Program-made: the position numbers and the translations under genes
Assembly (NCBI RefSeq): GCF_037038585.1
Contig: NC_092520.1
Coordinates: 148,985,104 to 149,049,103 of the forward strand
Length of the DNA: 64,000 nucleotides
Direction of reading: 5' to 3'
Origin: Patagioenas fasciata
Taxonomy: Eukaryota; Chordata; Aves; Columbiformes; Columbidae
Notes under the pieces: generated by a model
Databases searched by the model: none
What the model was told of the DNA's origin: nothing
The model's input: only the letters and a program-made list of their open reading frames with translations
Part shown: positions 13,501 through 28,500 of the stretch, in pieces
Numbering within the stretch: position 1 is the stretch's first letter
Layout of the letters: each line of letters opens with the position of its first letter

Positions 13501-16500
13501 CAGAACCAGCTCAGTAGTGTACTTGGGTCTTGGTAAGCTGTAGTGAGGAAGGAGAGCATAATAGAAGCATTAACCAGTTTGACCCATAATGGATTTACCA
13601 TGACAGCAAATGTTTTAAGATTGTGTGCTTTTGAGTGAGGGCTAATAAAGTGATGGATAGGAAGATTCACATTCCTAGTAACTTAATCTATAACTTGCTG
13701 AGGTTTAACTTTATTCAACTGTATCTCTTGCCTTGCACTGAGATGCTTAATAGCTCTAGTTCCTTTTCATTATTGGAAACAATACAGCAGTATAAACTTG
13801 CATAGTCAGTAGCTGATGTGCCTCAGAAATTCTAATGAAGATACAGTAGTACAAAAATATATTTTTCTAGCTCTAGAATAAAGTAAATTTTTTCACAGCT
13901 CAACAAGTAGCTATCATGTGGGCCACAGATATTAGAAATTGAGTCCTCCGGAGTTAATGATGTGCTACATGTACATACATTATGCTTTGTGAAGCTCACT
14001 AAACCCTGTAAGCTTCTTCCCTGTGCATTCCATTGGAATTTCTGCAAATGCTAGTGATTAGTTTCAGATAACTGTCAAAGAGGAAATGCAGGAGGGGTTT
14101 GGGGCTTGTCCTAAAACTGGACAAAGAGCATTTCATCAGTTTGTTTAGAATTTAATGTGACAATTGTCATGACACACATACACTTCTGCCATATAGTCTT
14201 CTAATGACTTCATACAAATATTCAACTATACTGTTATACAGTATAGTGAGATAGTAACTTCCTGTCAGAAAGAACTGTTTGTACTGTAGGAAAGTAAAGG
14301 CTTTCACGTGTTCCTGTGACTCAGCATGTGGGCCAGGTGAAATAATGCAACCACTTATGTCTTCAGATTTGCCTTCCTCTAGCTACATAGACAAACATAA
14401 TTGCAGCAAAGCTTTAGAGAATCACTAAAAATTGTTTTTAAAACACTTAACAAGCCTTCCTCTTCCTGAAGCTGCTTTTAAAATACATTTTAGACTATCT
14501 GGACAATCTAGTATTATTGTCACTCTGTAAATAACAAGGTTTCTGCTATTTGAGTTTACTATCATGATTTTTGATGCCTGAGACTTGCTTATTCTTTGAT
14601 AAACCATTTCCCTCTTTTAGAGTGAGGTGAGAACCAGTTGGGATAAACTGTTATGTGACTATCTGAAACAATCAAGTAGTAAGGCCCTGCAGAAGTCCTT
14701 ATTTAAGATCAAAGGCTCTCACATGGGAGCACTGGTGTATTTTCCATGCCAAGCTTTGAAAAAAATTAATACTTTCTGTAGGACCTGGTGCATTGGGACT
14801 GTCTGACTTTTTAGTGGAAGCACTTTGGTCTCATCTTGAGTAATCTGCTTGCAGCATCTTTAATAGGTGCACTTTTTTCAGAATGCCTGGAAAAGCCATC
14901 CTGATAAAATCTATACTTACTGGCATGGGCTTTCCTGGGAGGAAGTATGTTTTAAACCCTGAGTGGTGCAGCTTTTACCTTTAAATCTGTTCTGGCCTTT
15001 GACTTAAATATTTGGGTTTTCTTAGGTAGAGGTGCCTAATTTTGCACTAAATGCAGGCAACTTATTATATTATGTGCATTTGGTTGTAAGAAACTGAATT
15101 AATTCTGGGCCTTAGCAACAGTAAGCTGATTTTTTTTTTAACAAAGTGAAAGCTTGATTCAGGAAACATCAGGAACAGAACAGAATTCCTTGACCTGTGG
15201 TATCTGACACCTATAGGTTACTCTGGAAGTATATTGGGTAAGGCAGTTCGTCTTGCTTCCAGTATTAGATATAATGTCTTTTCTCCTTATTAGGTGCCTA
15301 AACCTGTACATCAGCCAGCTGCAGAATTTTGCTCTACTTCAACTCTTCCAAAAGATCCAGTATTGAGAAGGGAGAAACTTCAGGATCTGATGATTCAGAT
15401 ACAAGGGACTTACAACTTCATGCAAGTATGTGGTTTTTTTCCTGTTGTAGCATAAAACTGCTGTTCCTACTGGTTTAGTGACAACAGTTGTGACAATGCA
15501 TGTTTGTACTGAATGAATGAATCTAGCTCCAATTAGCTAACAGCAACTTGTCAACTGAGAATGTTTCATTTGTGTCTAGAGTTTAATTTTTTTCTCCTAA
15601 CTGATCTCTTTTCAAAAGGAGTCCATCCTGGATTTTGATAAAGGTTCACCAAGTGCCATTGGTTCATCCCAACCACCTTCAGTTACTCCAGCAAGTAGTC
15701 CTGTAGGTAAGTAATACTGTAAGTGTAAACCGTATGTAAGATTTTGCAAACACTAACAGTTTGCTTGGGCTGTAGATAAGTATGCTTGGTGAAGACAGCT
15801 TGTCTAATTATAAACAATATCAGTATCTGTTTAAAAAAAAAAGCAGTAGCTTGAGCCACTTACTTGCTTCTTTGTTGCTTGGAGGTGGCTTAAGTTGGGC
15901 CATCTGCCTGGAAATGTGATGTTTGTATAACCACTGACTGACATGTGCATCTGAATCCAGCTGCAGGATTGACATACTCTATCTTTGTAACAAACTTGTC
16001 TAGCTGTGGTGTATATAGATGCAAGCCACGAATGAGCTCAGAGTAGAGTGGTTATCTAGTTACGCTTAGAAAATTAGAATTTTCTACAGTGGGCCATGTT
16101 AAACTGTTTGGGTGGCTCATGGACTACTAAACACAATTAGCCAGTTTATTAAATATTTGTTTTAAAATCTGGAAGGATCTATCTCCAGTGTGGTAGAAAT
16201 ATTTTTATCATTGAATACCTGTCGTCTTTTACAAAAAATAAACTGAAGTTTTCAGTTGGGTGTAGTTTACTGATGTGAAGTCTAAATATTTGCAGTGGAC
16301 ACACTAAAAATAGTATGCATCTTCATACACTGTTTTCAAAAAGTAGAACTGCACACTGAAACTATATGTAGTGTTTGAATTCAAAGTAAATGTTCCTTAA
16401 GACATTATTTTTTTTTTTTTTACAGCTTCAAAAGAACAGAAACTGCCAAGTCAGAGTGATTTTCTTCAACAGCCTCTTCAAGTAAGTTGAAGTTAGGACT

Positions 16501-19500
16501 GCCCTGAAGAGGGAGAGCTGTAACTAAGGAGCAGTACAGAATTATTCACTAGAATAGACTTAGTACTCTAATTGTTTTTTCTTGTTTGTAACAAACTTCA
16601 TATAACTTAGTAGCTTGCAAGTCTAAGAACACTCAAATGCTGCTTAAAACTGGCTGCTATTCTGCTTGAAAAACATGAAAAATGTTTGAAGTTTCTCAAA
16701 GTAAAACAGTATATTGAAGACATGCTGAAATAGTTTGGATACTTAACCCACAAATCCAAGTTGTATCTGATAGTTGTGTGCAGGACAACATGCTGCTTCT
16801 TTCCCAGATAGTGCATGTCTTCATCTTTGAGATCCTCACTTATGCCAAAGATAGCATCTCAGGCTTTGGCAGCCATGGTTAAGTGAACCTTAAATTCACT
16901 TAATGTGCTTGCACACCTTGCTGCTTTGGCTTTTAAATAGGTTTCCTAGCCACTAACAATAATACCAAAGAAACTTAGATAAGAAACTGGTCAAAGTGCT
17001 TCAGCTCCTGCTTCATTCTAAGGTTTATTTGGAAGTGACCAGAAAGTGAGTTTCAGTGAAACCAACATGTTTAAGATAATATTTCAAAACCTGATCTCAG
17101 TTTTCTTTTCTTGCAAGGCTGCTGCTTCATCCATGACATTACATGGCTCAAATACTTCCCTAGCATCTGCTGATCAGACTCTTTCTGGCCCTGATACTGA
17201 AGACTTGGTGACATCACAGGTAAAGCAAGCACCCTGGGGTTCACTGGCATGCAAAGATCTGTGGGATAGCCAGCAGTAACAAAGCTGTGATGGGGCCTCT
17301 CCTGAATAACTGTACTTGAACAGCATACAGGGACAGAATGCAAGTAACAGCAACAGTACAGCCTGCATTCTGGAATACTTCAGAAGATGGTGGGGAAAGT
17401 CTGCCTAGCTCTGCATGAATGCAAAGTGAACAGTCTGCCCCTTGAAATGGTAAATGCAGGCCAGGAAGTGTGGTGCATATTCTTGTGGGAACATTTGAAG
17501 CAGCATAAATATTTGCTTTGGTTACAGTATAAAATACTCTCATGACAACACAGAGGATGCATAAATTGGGATGGATTTGTCATGAAATAGACTTCTGTGT
17601 AAGCTAAAGGATGAAATGTGTTCTCACAAGCACTACCTGGAGAAATACTGGGAATCTGACTTCATGATGTTCAACCAAGACCTCAATTGGCTTTCTTAAC
17701 TGTATTTATGTGCAGTTAAATATTCAACTAGCATTCCAATATTGTTTAGAGCTGAAGTGTTTCAATTTATGCAGATCACTGTCTTAAAGATCTCTTGCAA
17801 AGTTTTGCTGTGTTCAGAAACACAGTTGGCTCTTTCCTGTTGGACTCTTATACAGTGTATGTAGATTATAATGGGGAAATGTACATGCTTTTTAAAATGT
17901 TACTTTTGCTGATGTACATGTTACAGTATACTGTGCATGTAGTATTTAATCTATTCCTTCTTATACTATATAGTTGAATATAAGAGTCTTGACATGGATA
18001 TTAAAAGTCTTTCTACCTCTTGAATCAGTAATTTTGGCCTGATTCTTGATGCCTTTTTTCATTTCTACAGTGTCATAGAATTCTTGTGCTGAAAAGGATT
18101 AAATAAACTTGGTGTTCAGTATGCATCCAGAAGACTTGTGCTGCACTGTGATGTAGAACATATGATTTAGCAGAATGTTCTTGAGTTTTGGTGCAAACTT
18201 AGTGTTTGGAATTAGAGTTGCTTGTGCTCAGCATATCTCTAGTCCCTTAGGCTTGAAGTGTGGTGTCTTTCTTTTCCAGTCCTGCTTCTCATGGAAGGCA
18301 GTAGATAAGCTTTGTTTGGTCCCAGCACAACTGGGGAATATACTCTGTGACAGGGCACTCTCGTGGTATGCAAGTGCAGTTCTGTCAGCACCTGTGATGG
18401 TAAACCTGGTGAGAATGGGACTGGTAGCCTTTAGCCCTAGGCTGTGTATCTAAGTATGAGTAACTCTTAAACTTAGCATTACAAGTATGAGCCAACTATA
18501 GAACATGCATGTTTTGCAATAGCAAACCAAAGTTTGGCTCTGAAGCCTTGTTTGACAGAGTTTATCAGAAGCTCAACATCAGACATGTCTTCCTATTTAA
18601 TTCAGGTCTGTCACAGACTTTATTGTAAATAACTGCTTGAAGCAACCTACAGTTCTTAAAATTGTCTGACTTAACAGGGCTTGTTGTACATCCTCTTGTG
18701 CAAGAAGGATAATATAAGTCTGAACCTCTAAAGCTACTTACTTTAAGCTTTTGGTTAAGATGCCTATTTAGTATGTTTACTTTGGACCTAATGTTTGTCA
18801 TGGTCTTTCAAAACCTATTTGTATTATTATGCATTGGTATTTCATAGAACTTTGTGCTTTCTGCAATACTTCTTGTAATAGCAGGTCCATGTATGGTTTC
18901 TTCTAGGCATCAGCATCTCTTTCTCAAGAGACTGAGAAATATGCTTCCCAGCCACTGTATCAGACAAGTTCACATATTTCTGAGCCACTGATATCTAAAA
19001 AGATTGAAATTGCCCAGGTAAGCTCTCACAAATACAGGTAAGGTAGATATATGCCTTACATCCCTTTTGACTTCTGATTCATATAAATATTGGTATTAAA
19101 AATCAATACTTCCTTTTGCCATCTGCCCAGATGAGACTTAATACTGGTTAATACTTGTCTGCACAACTCAGCATTGTTTCTAATCTGAAACATAATTAAG
19201 TTGGGAGGGGAAAAAATCAACCCCCCTAAACTTCCTGAGTTCCTTTGGAAAAGAGAAGTCACTTTTAATATCAGCCAGAGAATAGTCTTCCAATAAATGG
19301 AACATAAGGCATTCTGTGTTTCCTTAGTGGTGGGGGAAAATACCTAAAGTCTCTTGATTGCAAAATTATTACAATGAGTGGTATGTATAGTAGCTCATAG
19401 GCACATTTCACTTAATCAGCAGAGACTGCAATAGAAGTACTGTTTGCTGAGAATGCACAGCAAGATTTGAAATTGTAAGCAAAAGCTCTTTTGTAGCTCT

Positions 19501-22500
19501 ACTATGTCCAAATGTCATCCTGTAGAAACTGCTGACTTCTGTCAGTCTAGGCTTTAGAACAAATTAACTGCTTCTGTTACTGCCTGACGACTATCAAGTG
19601 ACCTTTCATTACATTTGTTCTTCCCTCAGGCAACTGTTCCCCTCTCAAGCGAACCGCAGTCACCATTGCCTACTTCAAGCACCTCTATGTCCCCAGTACC
19701 ACCAGCACAAAGCTTTCAGTCTCCTCCAGCAACTAGCAGTTCTGTCACAATAACAGCAGCTCCCTTCCAGGCTATGCAGACTGTAAGTATGCAAATTGAG
19801 GCTACAGAAGAATAATTGACAATAATGTTAATAACTTAGTCCTATTACTGAGGGACTGGCTCTCCTTGATATAGTGCAGAACTTGATAGATCACTTTGTT
19901 TTATTGTTAAAAATCTGTATTAGACATGTGCTTCTCCAGTGCCTTTAGAACTTAAGAGATCATCTAAGAATAGAGAACCTGTGTGGTTTTTTTCTCTGTA
20001 GTTCAAAAAATCTAATGTTGGGTTACTTTAATAGTCTTAAACTAAGATGGAGAAGTCAGACCTTTAATCAACAGATTTACAGCTGTGCCCAAAGGTAAAG
20101 TTGACTATACTTAAACTGTTATTGTGCATAAATTTCAAATAATAAAGGCTGCAGAGGAAAGGGGGAATACTGAAGCATATAGCTGTCAGAACTAAAAGCT
20201 TTCTGAAGACTGAACCTGTCTTGCTGCTTTTTAAACCATTTGCTTACTGGGATAAAACTCAGTCAATGCAGTCACTGGAATAATGAAAAATGTGTCATTG
20301 ATAAAGATTGGTGTAGCTCATTATCCTAGCGTGTTAACAAGTAGTCAATATATATGTCTAGGGAACAGTCAACACAGTCTGAGTGGTATTTCTTGCAAGT
20401 AGATACTATTTTTCAGATTATACATCATTACTAATGTTTTCTAACATTACTACTGTCCAGTAATCTGCAGTGCAAGCTTAGAGGGACTCAGAGGAAGGAT
20501 GGCCATTTAGTTGCTAATGTTCCCTTCCCTGAAATTTGGCTTATCTACTCCTTTACCTTCTTCAGAAAATGCTAGAAACCTTAATGTTCTCTCTCAAAAG
20601 CAAGCTTAGAGGTCATTTAGGGTTCTCTAAAGGCATTATCAATTCTAACAAATGTATTGGTGCAGTTCCACAACTTGCAGGACAATCTGCATCTTGCAGT
20701 ATTGAGACAGGTGGTAGGATTTGGTGGAAGAAGGTAGCTAATAGCCTTTCAGAGCACAGGAAATAATGACTAAAACATCTATGATATTCTGGTGTGGACT
20801 GTAGTGAATCACTACTGTGACTTTCTCCTTGGTTTTCTGTACTAGTAGAAGAGGCTCAAGTAGAACCTACCTCAGAGGTACGGAATTTTGATATACATTA
20901 TAAGTAAGGCGAGTGGTGGTAAGGGAGGTTTTTTTCCTAAGCCAGATCCATTTAAATTATTCTAAGTGGCTGGGTGGTGACTTTTTATGGAAGTGGAGAA
21001 ATAACAGCATGCTATGATCAAGGAACCCATAGTCTTTCTGGGGACCCAGTCTGTCAGAAAAGCAATCTGTCATGATATAAGTGTGGAGCCTTGGTCTCAG
21101 TGACAGTGCTAGGAGTGCTTTTGGCTAAAATAGTGTAACTGAAAGTTCACTTGAATTAATGCTGTGGTGTTTTCAGAGATGTTAAACATTAAAGATTTCT
21201 TTTGGGATTTTTAGGTCAAACTGGCAAACATTTGTCACTATATTGCTAGGATGTTAATTCCTCCTGTAGTGGTGGCAGTCTTTAACTTCATGGTGTGGGG
21301 TTTGTGGTTTTGTGTTTTGTGTTTTTTTTTTTTTTTCTCTACATTGTTTAGATCTCATTGCTGCCAGGAAATCACAGCCATTAGATTTCAGTAGATAGCC
21401 AGGAGCCAGAGTTTCTTGCCAAAGAGGAGAGTACAGTGACATAATGGAAGCCTCTGATGGCATGTCCTCAGATTTCTGAAGACGCTGTTGCTGCCATTGT
21501 GATTATGGGAACTTAAAGTCTGATCCTACCTGTAGCTGAAGTACTTGGACTAGAATTCTACCTTGTAACCCTTACTGGAAGGAAAAAGTAGACAATCTGC
21601 TACAAAAACAGTCCAAGATATGGTGGCTGACAGCCTGACTGCACAGCATCTTCCAACTGCTTTCAGAAAGAGGATTGCTTTGGATTACTTAAATCACTTT
21701 ATCTGGTGTATCAGAACCAGAATTTATTTTATAATGGTTCAAGCTGTATACTCAATACTTCAGTATCATGAGGGGGTTCTGGGCTGGCTCCCTGTTAGAG
21801 GAAGCACTTGGCTTCTTGACACTATAAAAAGTGTTCATTTCCCATTTAACTATAGAGGCTTCTGCAAATGACAAGAACTGTGAAGCTGTTCCTTGCATCT
21901 AGCTGTAGTTCGTATTGCCTGGTCTGCCTTCAGTTTATAATCTTGGAAAATGTTTAGATATCTCTAGACTTAGTACTGCTGACAGTTCTTCATGTGAAAT
22001 TTAGAACCTTCTACTCAAAATAGACTTTTCCTATTTGATACTAGTTGTCACTTGACAGCATTAGTTCTGGTAGTTCTGGGTTATTGGCTATAAAACAATA
22101 GTCACTGGAGTGACTGAACTCTGGTTGATTAGATCCAACAGTAATATGTGTACCACCCTCCTGCCCAGGCTGTAACATAATAATTGTATTACAAGACTGT
22201 TATTTAGGCTACATGTTTACACTGAGGGAACTTAAAACAAGAATATGGAAGTTGAGGTTTGATTTTTTTTTTTCATAGAGGTGAAGGCTGTTTAATATGG
22301 TATTTATCTGAGTGGATAGTAGAGTTGTACCAGGTTTCAAGATGGGTATAAAGACCTCAGTTCTTCTCAAACATAAGTATCTCATCTGAGCATAGGCTGT
22401 CCTAGCTTCAGGTCAAAAGCTGTAGGACAGGTACTTAATGAATGAATGCAACAGTCAACTTCCCATAGAAGCAAAATAACTTACTGTATAGTAGCTGTTC

Positions 22501-25500
22501 TTTTGATCAAACATGGTAGCTATGATCAATCAAGCTGCATTTCTTGGATAGTAGCTATGTAAATATTAAGTTCTAGATGCTTACTGAGAAGGAAAAATCT
22601 GGGTTGAAATAGTGTTCTTGATCCTTTCTAAGAAGCAGCTGATGTTCTAAAAATTGGTCTTGGCAGATGGATTTAAACCACAGCATAGCAGGGTGGCGGC
22701 ATTAGGCAAAGACTTTATCTGGTAGTGTTAAGTACTTGTCTTGAAATATGTTGTAGGTATTTAAAGTGAATGCACCACTGCCTCCACGTAAAGACCAGGA
22801 GATTAAAGAGGATTCTTCATATTCAGCAGGATATAACCAGAGTTTCTCTACAGCAAGTACACAAACTCCTCCTCAATGCCAGTTGCAGTCTTCTCATGTT
22901 GCAGAACAAACTTCTCTTTCACAAGAATCTCTGTCTTCAGGTGAGAACTGAACTTGTTTCTGTTTTTCAAGCAGTCTTTAAAGTTCTTCAGGTTATAATA
23001 ATATTTTAATTCATTAATGTGAGTATATTCAGGTTCTTCTAAGTGAAATTCTGAACTACTTATGTAGTACCTGTTAATGTTATGGTTACATCACCTCTAG
23101 CTAATGTTATGTAAACTTGATTTTAAAGCTGCTAGCAGGATGATGGGCTGCTTCAAACTAGTTTCTATACTAGTTGTATGGACAGTGACATCTAAAGGCC
23201 TGAAAAATAATTTCTCACCTATGAAGCTCAAGTATGCAGTGATACTTGTGAGTCAAACCAGTGTTTGCTCAAAATTGAAGCAGTGATGAAATACTGCATT
23301 TGGAACCATTATTTTTGTCTCTGGTAGTAGACACTGGTGTTGTCTGTAGTGCTGGGAGTTTCAGGATGCTAAATAAGAAACTTGGTTTAAGCTTTCTAGT
23401 ATTTATGCTATGGTACAAGACTAAAACGTGTTACCTGAGAGCTGTTTAGGATTTAGAACATTCTTGTTTTAAGAATGCTGGTATTTTTCCTTTGAACTTA
23501 CAGTTTACAATACAATTACTGTAAGACACATGGCTGATCTTGACTGTTGCCAAAATCTTCATAGATATTACACCTTGTTATATTAGACATAACCATTCTA
23601 GATGTTACTGACAGGTCACATCTGTCTCACCTATTCAATATTGCAGCTGTATCTTGTGATGTTGAAGTGCTAACTTTCTGTAGCAGAGATCCATATTGTT
23701 CCTAATTAGGCACCACATTTGTCACTTGTTTGTTACCTAGGAAGCCTTGTTTCCTTACTAGGTGGCTTCAGTCACAAGTTCTTGTAATTCTGTGAGATAT
23801 TGAGAATCAGCTGAGCTGCAGCAAACTGTTCATGTGCTTTTAGCCTAAAGCAGGTGTAAGCTGACAATGGTCTACTCTGCAGCAAAATGTAATCCTCCTT
23901 CTGTTTGTATAGCTCTGACTTCTTACCAATGCTGATTTTATTAGCTGCTTGAGTCTGAGCATCTGACCTGAAGATTACTAAGCTTCTGATAAGTGGGATC
24001 ATGAGCTGCCTTGTTCAACACAAAACTAACCTGCTTGACATTTAGCTACTGTACCAGGCGAATTTATATAGCTGACACTATGAAACTGAAGTGAGACTAG
24101 CCCCTAAATTTGCTTGAAACAGGTTCCAGGGTGAAAGGAAGCTGGCAGCTAGGAAACAGGATTTATAAGACTAATCAAGTGACTCTAGGTCACTTAAAAT
24201 TACTGTCTTTCTGCCAGAGGACTCTTCTTAGAAATTATAGTAGAAGCAGATTGCTACTGTATGAAGTTAGTGAGACACATGAAGAATGAATTCCAAATAA
24301 GGATGTAAGTATAGCAGTGAGGAAAGCATGTTTAGCTTGAATGCTCCTTCTTCTCACTGAGACTACAGGTTATCAGCCTTCTATATGTGTTATTTTTTTG
24401 ATGGAACATCATGATTTTTTTTACTGATCTTGTGCAGTGGCTCTGCCCAGACTTGAGAAAGGGGTTTAGACTGTCACTCTGAATCAGTTTGAAGCTTTTT
24501 TGTTTGATATAAAGTATGGTTTATATCCATGTGTGGCAATGTATTCATGGTTGCAGAGTCTGTATGTAAAGCTGACCACTCAGCCACCCTGTGAGTGAAA
24601 AGCATTCTTGAATACCTGTTGCTTGGGGCCAGCCTCCCTAATGACATGTGGTAGGAATGTCTGCTGAAGAGACCAAACTCAAATATATAGCTTTCCAGTT
24701 GTCGTATTGCTATCCAGACAAGACTGAGTTTGTTTCATTTCAAAGGATGTTAACAGTGAGATAATCTGGTTTATTACATAGACCACTGAGGTCTTGCTTG
24801 TAGAATAGTGTTGGTTCTAAATGAAGACTCTTAATCAGATGTTACTTTATTTTATTCTAGCTTAGTTATATTCTTCACACTGTTAGCAAGCTTGCTCTCA
24901 CCTACACAACTGGATCCTGTTGAATGCATTAGAGGCTTCCACTGAGCCTGGGCTGTCTACAATATACTTTAACAAGCATCAAGCTCTACAGAACAAAGGG
25001 GAGGATCCCCATCCTAGTTGAAGTACTGAAGTGGCACAAGAACAGGATATTCAGAGCAGCCTCATCAGTCTCTGAACTGCTTCCCTTCTAGGTGTGGTAA
25101 CTTACAGTTACAAAAGTTTTGAATTCATCTATACCTTCTCTTTTTAAGGAGTGAATTATCAACCTGATGGAGCGGTTCCTGTTAGCAATGGTAGCCTTGC
25201 CTTTTATCCAGCACAGACTAATGTTATTCCCAGACCCCCTCAGCCTTACCTTAACAGTCGTGGGTCTGTCAGAGGATCTACTAGAGGTGGAAGGTCACTG
25301 GCTAATTCATATCGTTCCCCTGGTGGGTATAAAGGTATGTCTATATTTACTACCACCTTAAAAAAAAAACCTGAAAAACCTCCTAATATAGTAAGACTAG
25401 AACATGATTTAACATGGTATTAAGTTTAGGTTCTATATGTGAAACTTCTTAAAACAAGACTTCAAGAGCAATGTGAAGAGAATGGGGTCTTCTGTTGTGG

Positions 25501-28500
25501 AATTTAAGCAAGTCCATTCTGAATTCTTTTTGTAGTCCCTGTACTTTGGGTGTCAGGTGAACTGACAGAGCAATTTCATAGCCTTTTTAATGATGAAAGT
25601 AGAAAATTTCTCTAATGGGTTATTAGATTGACTTTTCTGCTTGCTATTTCATTTACCATTCTGAACTTTTAACCCCTTTATTCTTTCTCTTGGCATCTGT
25701 CTTGCTAACATTCTGGGCAGGTGTTTTTCTCATCAGATGTCACTTGTAGTATTTGCTCAAAACAAGATACTCTTTGCTTAGTGTTGTTGCCTTTAATATT
25801 ACCAGGAGAAACTGGGATGGGGAGATGCTCCCAATAGTGGGGAGCCTTTCTGGATTAATAACAAACTGAAGAGTTTTAAGAGGAGGATTGTTTGGTCTGT
25901 GTAAATCAATTACTATTTTGCTGCTACCTCAAGTACTACAGAAAGTTTCAGCTGACTTTAAGTAGATATTAACTTAAAGTTGTTGGTAGCTGTGGCCTGT
26001 TCCCCTTTGAAATGGAAGGGTCTTTAGCCTGTTGTAGTTGTTTCAGTTATTGGGCTGAGCCTGCTTAATACCTTGTAGGAATGTGTACCAGACAGTGAGT
26101 TGTGTTGTTCTAATCTAACAGCTAACTTAACAGTTAAGGGTTTGGTAGTGTCTGGTACTAAATTGCTTGCAGCTCCTCTTTGGTGTTTAGTCTAATAGCT
26201 AAAGGGGCTAAATATTATAGTAGCACCTAAGTGTACAACAGTAATAGCAAAAATTAAAGTACTAATTCTATGTTAAAATCTGTCTCTGGATCTAGCAAGT
26301 TATTCAGATGTTCCTTGAAGTCCCATTAGTATCAGACAGGCAGTTTTTAAATTCTGATGTTAATACTTTCAAACATGTAATTTTGATACATTTACAGTGG
26401 GTAGTTCTGAGTAGCTCATGAAGTGCATCTTTATAGTAGCGAGACTCTGCTACAAATTCTGAAATAAGGAATAGATGTGTAATTGTATAACTTAACAGAC
26501 ATAATTGCCAAAAGGAGCTCTAGTTGTATTCTGGACTTGTGCTGTAAACAATGAATGACACTGATTATTCAATCAACTGTATTTGAACAGGTTTTGATGC
26601 TTACAGAGGCTCACCTTCAATAACTAATGGCAGCTATGGCCAGCTGCAGTTCCCTGGTAGAGATTATGCTGGAATGTCTTATACTCAAAGGGTGAGTATT
26701 GACTTTGTTTAAAGTAGCCTTTTGAGCACTGTATGGGAGGTAGGTCTAATACTGTAGCTTTTCATTATTGTAACAGATGACTTATTCCTTACAAATCACA
26801 GATGATTTCTGTTTCCTAGACAAAAGCCTTTTTTTGGAATAGTAGACAACAGTTGAAATAGGAAGTTGGTTCAGACAGATAAAATCAACCTGTCATACAG
26901 AGATGTTAGTCTGAAGGGAATCTCCAAAATGCAAACAGATGGCAAATAGGATGTGGTATGAGTCTGTTTTACTGTGGAGTTTAAAGTTGGTACTCAGTGC
27001 CTCTGTATTATAAAATAATGAACTCTTAAAGGGACTAAGAATGTGGTCAGGCAAAAAACAAGAACAACAACAAACAAAACATGTAAAAAAGCAAAGGCTC
27101 CTGGTAGGAGGAGGGTCTTCAGCTTTGAAATTAAGTGTATTCTCCTGTACAGATTCAGACTTCTAGCAGACCTGAGAGTTAAGATATTGCTCAGTGAATG
27201 GAACTGAGTGTATAGTTCAGAAGCTAACTTGCTAGAACTGGCATTGAAATAGCACTCTTTAGAAGGTATAAAATTAATTTTTCCATAAATAAGGCTGTTT
27301 ATCTGCATCTTAATTCTGAACTCCCTAATTGTTTATGCTAGACCTTGAATTAATTGTGCAAATGAAAAAATACTGTATGTTAGCCACACTTGTTTTCAGA
27401 TTTCCTTAGTCATCTTAGTAAGACTTCTGTTCTCTTTTAGGATGTTAATTACCAGCAGTGCTATAAACGGGGTGGGATAACCAGTGGTCCTCGAGCAAAT
27501 TCAAGAGGTAAGACTGCTCTAAGGTTCCCAGTCATGCTTATGTGCATGTGCACAGCAGATGCTGAAATAGTGTTATTGTGAATAGTGAGGAAAACAGTGT
27601 ACTATCATTGATCAAACAGATCAAGCTTGCTGTAAATTAACCAAGCTAGATGGAAGCTTAAGTACTGTTCTTAGTTTTGCATAGCAGCAGATTTAATTTC
27701 ACTATTCTCAATTTATCTTCCCATGTTGGAGTTCTGACACAATGGTACCTTACTGAGCTTCCTTCACTAATAAACTGACTAGGAAAACACACACAGGGTG
27801 GTTCTGATGTTGCATTTGGCATCTTAATTGCATGATTCTGGGTAAGCTATCAGATCTTAGAAAATTTGTAAGAACTTATTCTATTAAAATGATTTGTTTG
27901 GAAATGCAGCTTTGCTGTAATTCCATGCTGTGGTACAAAATCTAAAATAGACAAGACTAGCTGTTTCAATCCAAGCATGAACAGCATGTATTTTGAAAAG
28001 CTGTGAACAAGATTTTTTTAATCCTACTCTATGTGCTGGAAAAAGCTGGACTTGTAGTGCTATAGGTGAAAAGTGACATGAATAGAAATGATGGATCACT
28101 ACAAAGAATAAAGGAAAATTATGGCATATGGAAACTTTATTTAAAAATATAAAGCAGGTCTTCCCTCAGTCTGAGAGAGAACTAGATATACTTCATAGTA
28201 TATCTCTTCAGAAGAAGAGAATTAGAAGAAATTGTGGTGAGTCAACAGTTGAGAGAAGTGCTTGTTAGCATTAAGATATCATAGCAATGTTACTTAATTT
28301 TATTGGTTATCTTAAGGTGTTGCTTTCCAGTAGAAACGACAATGGCTTGTAACTTGAGGGTGACTGCTTTAAATTTCTCGTATCCATTAATGTTCTCATT
28401 CTAGACTCTTAACTTGTATATTTGGAAAGAAACAGCTTCATTTTGGGAAGTAGGGTGTGGAGAATGCTTAAAAGCAATTCTAGTTCTTCAGACTTAAAAT

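Noticed and set aside
20837-20877. Short AG…GT-flanked segment (EEAQVEPTSE) considered as a CAPRIN2 exon
   Set aside because: Its only open phase (2 bases carried in) does not match the phase-0 boundaries on either side.
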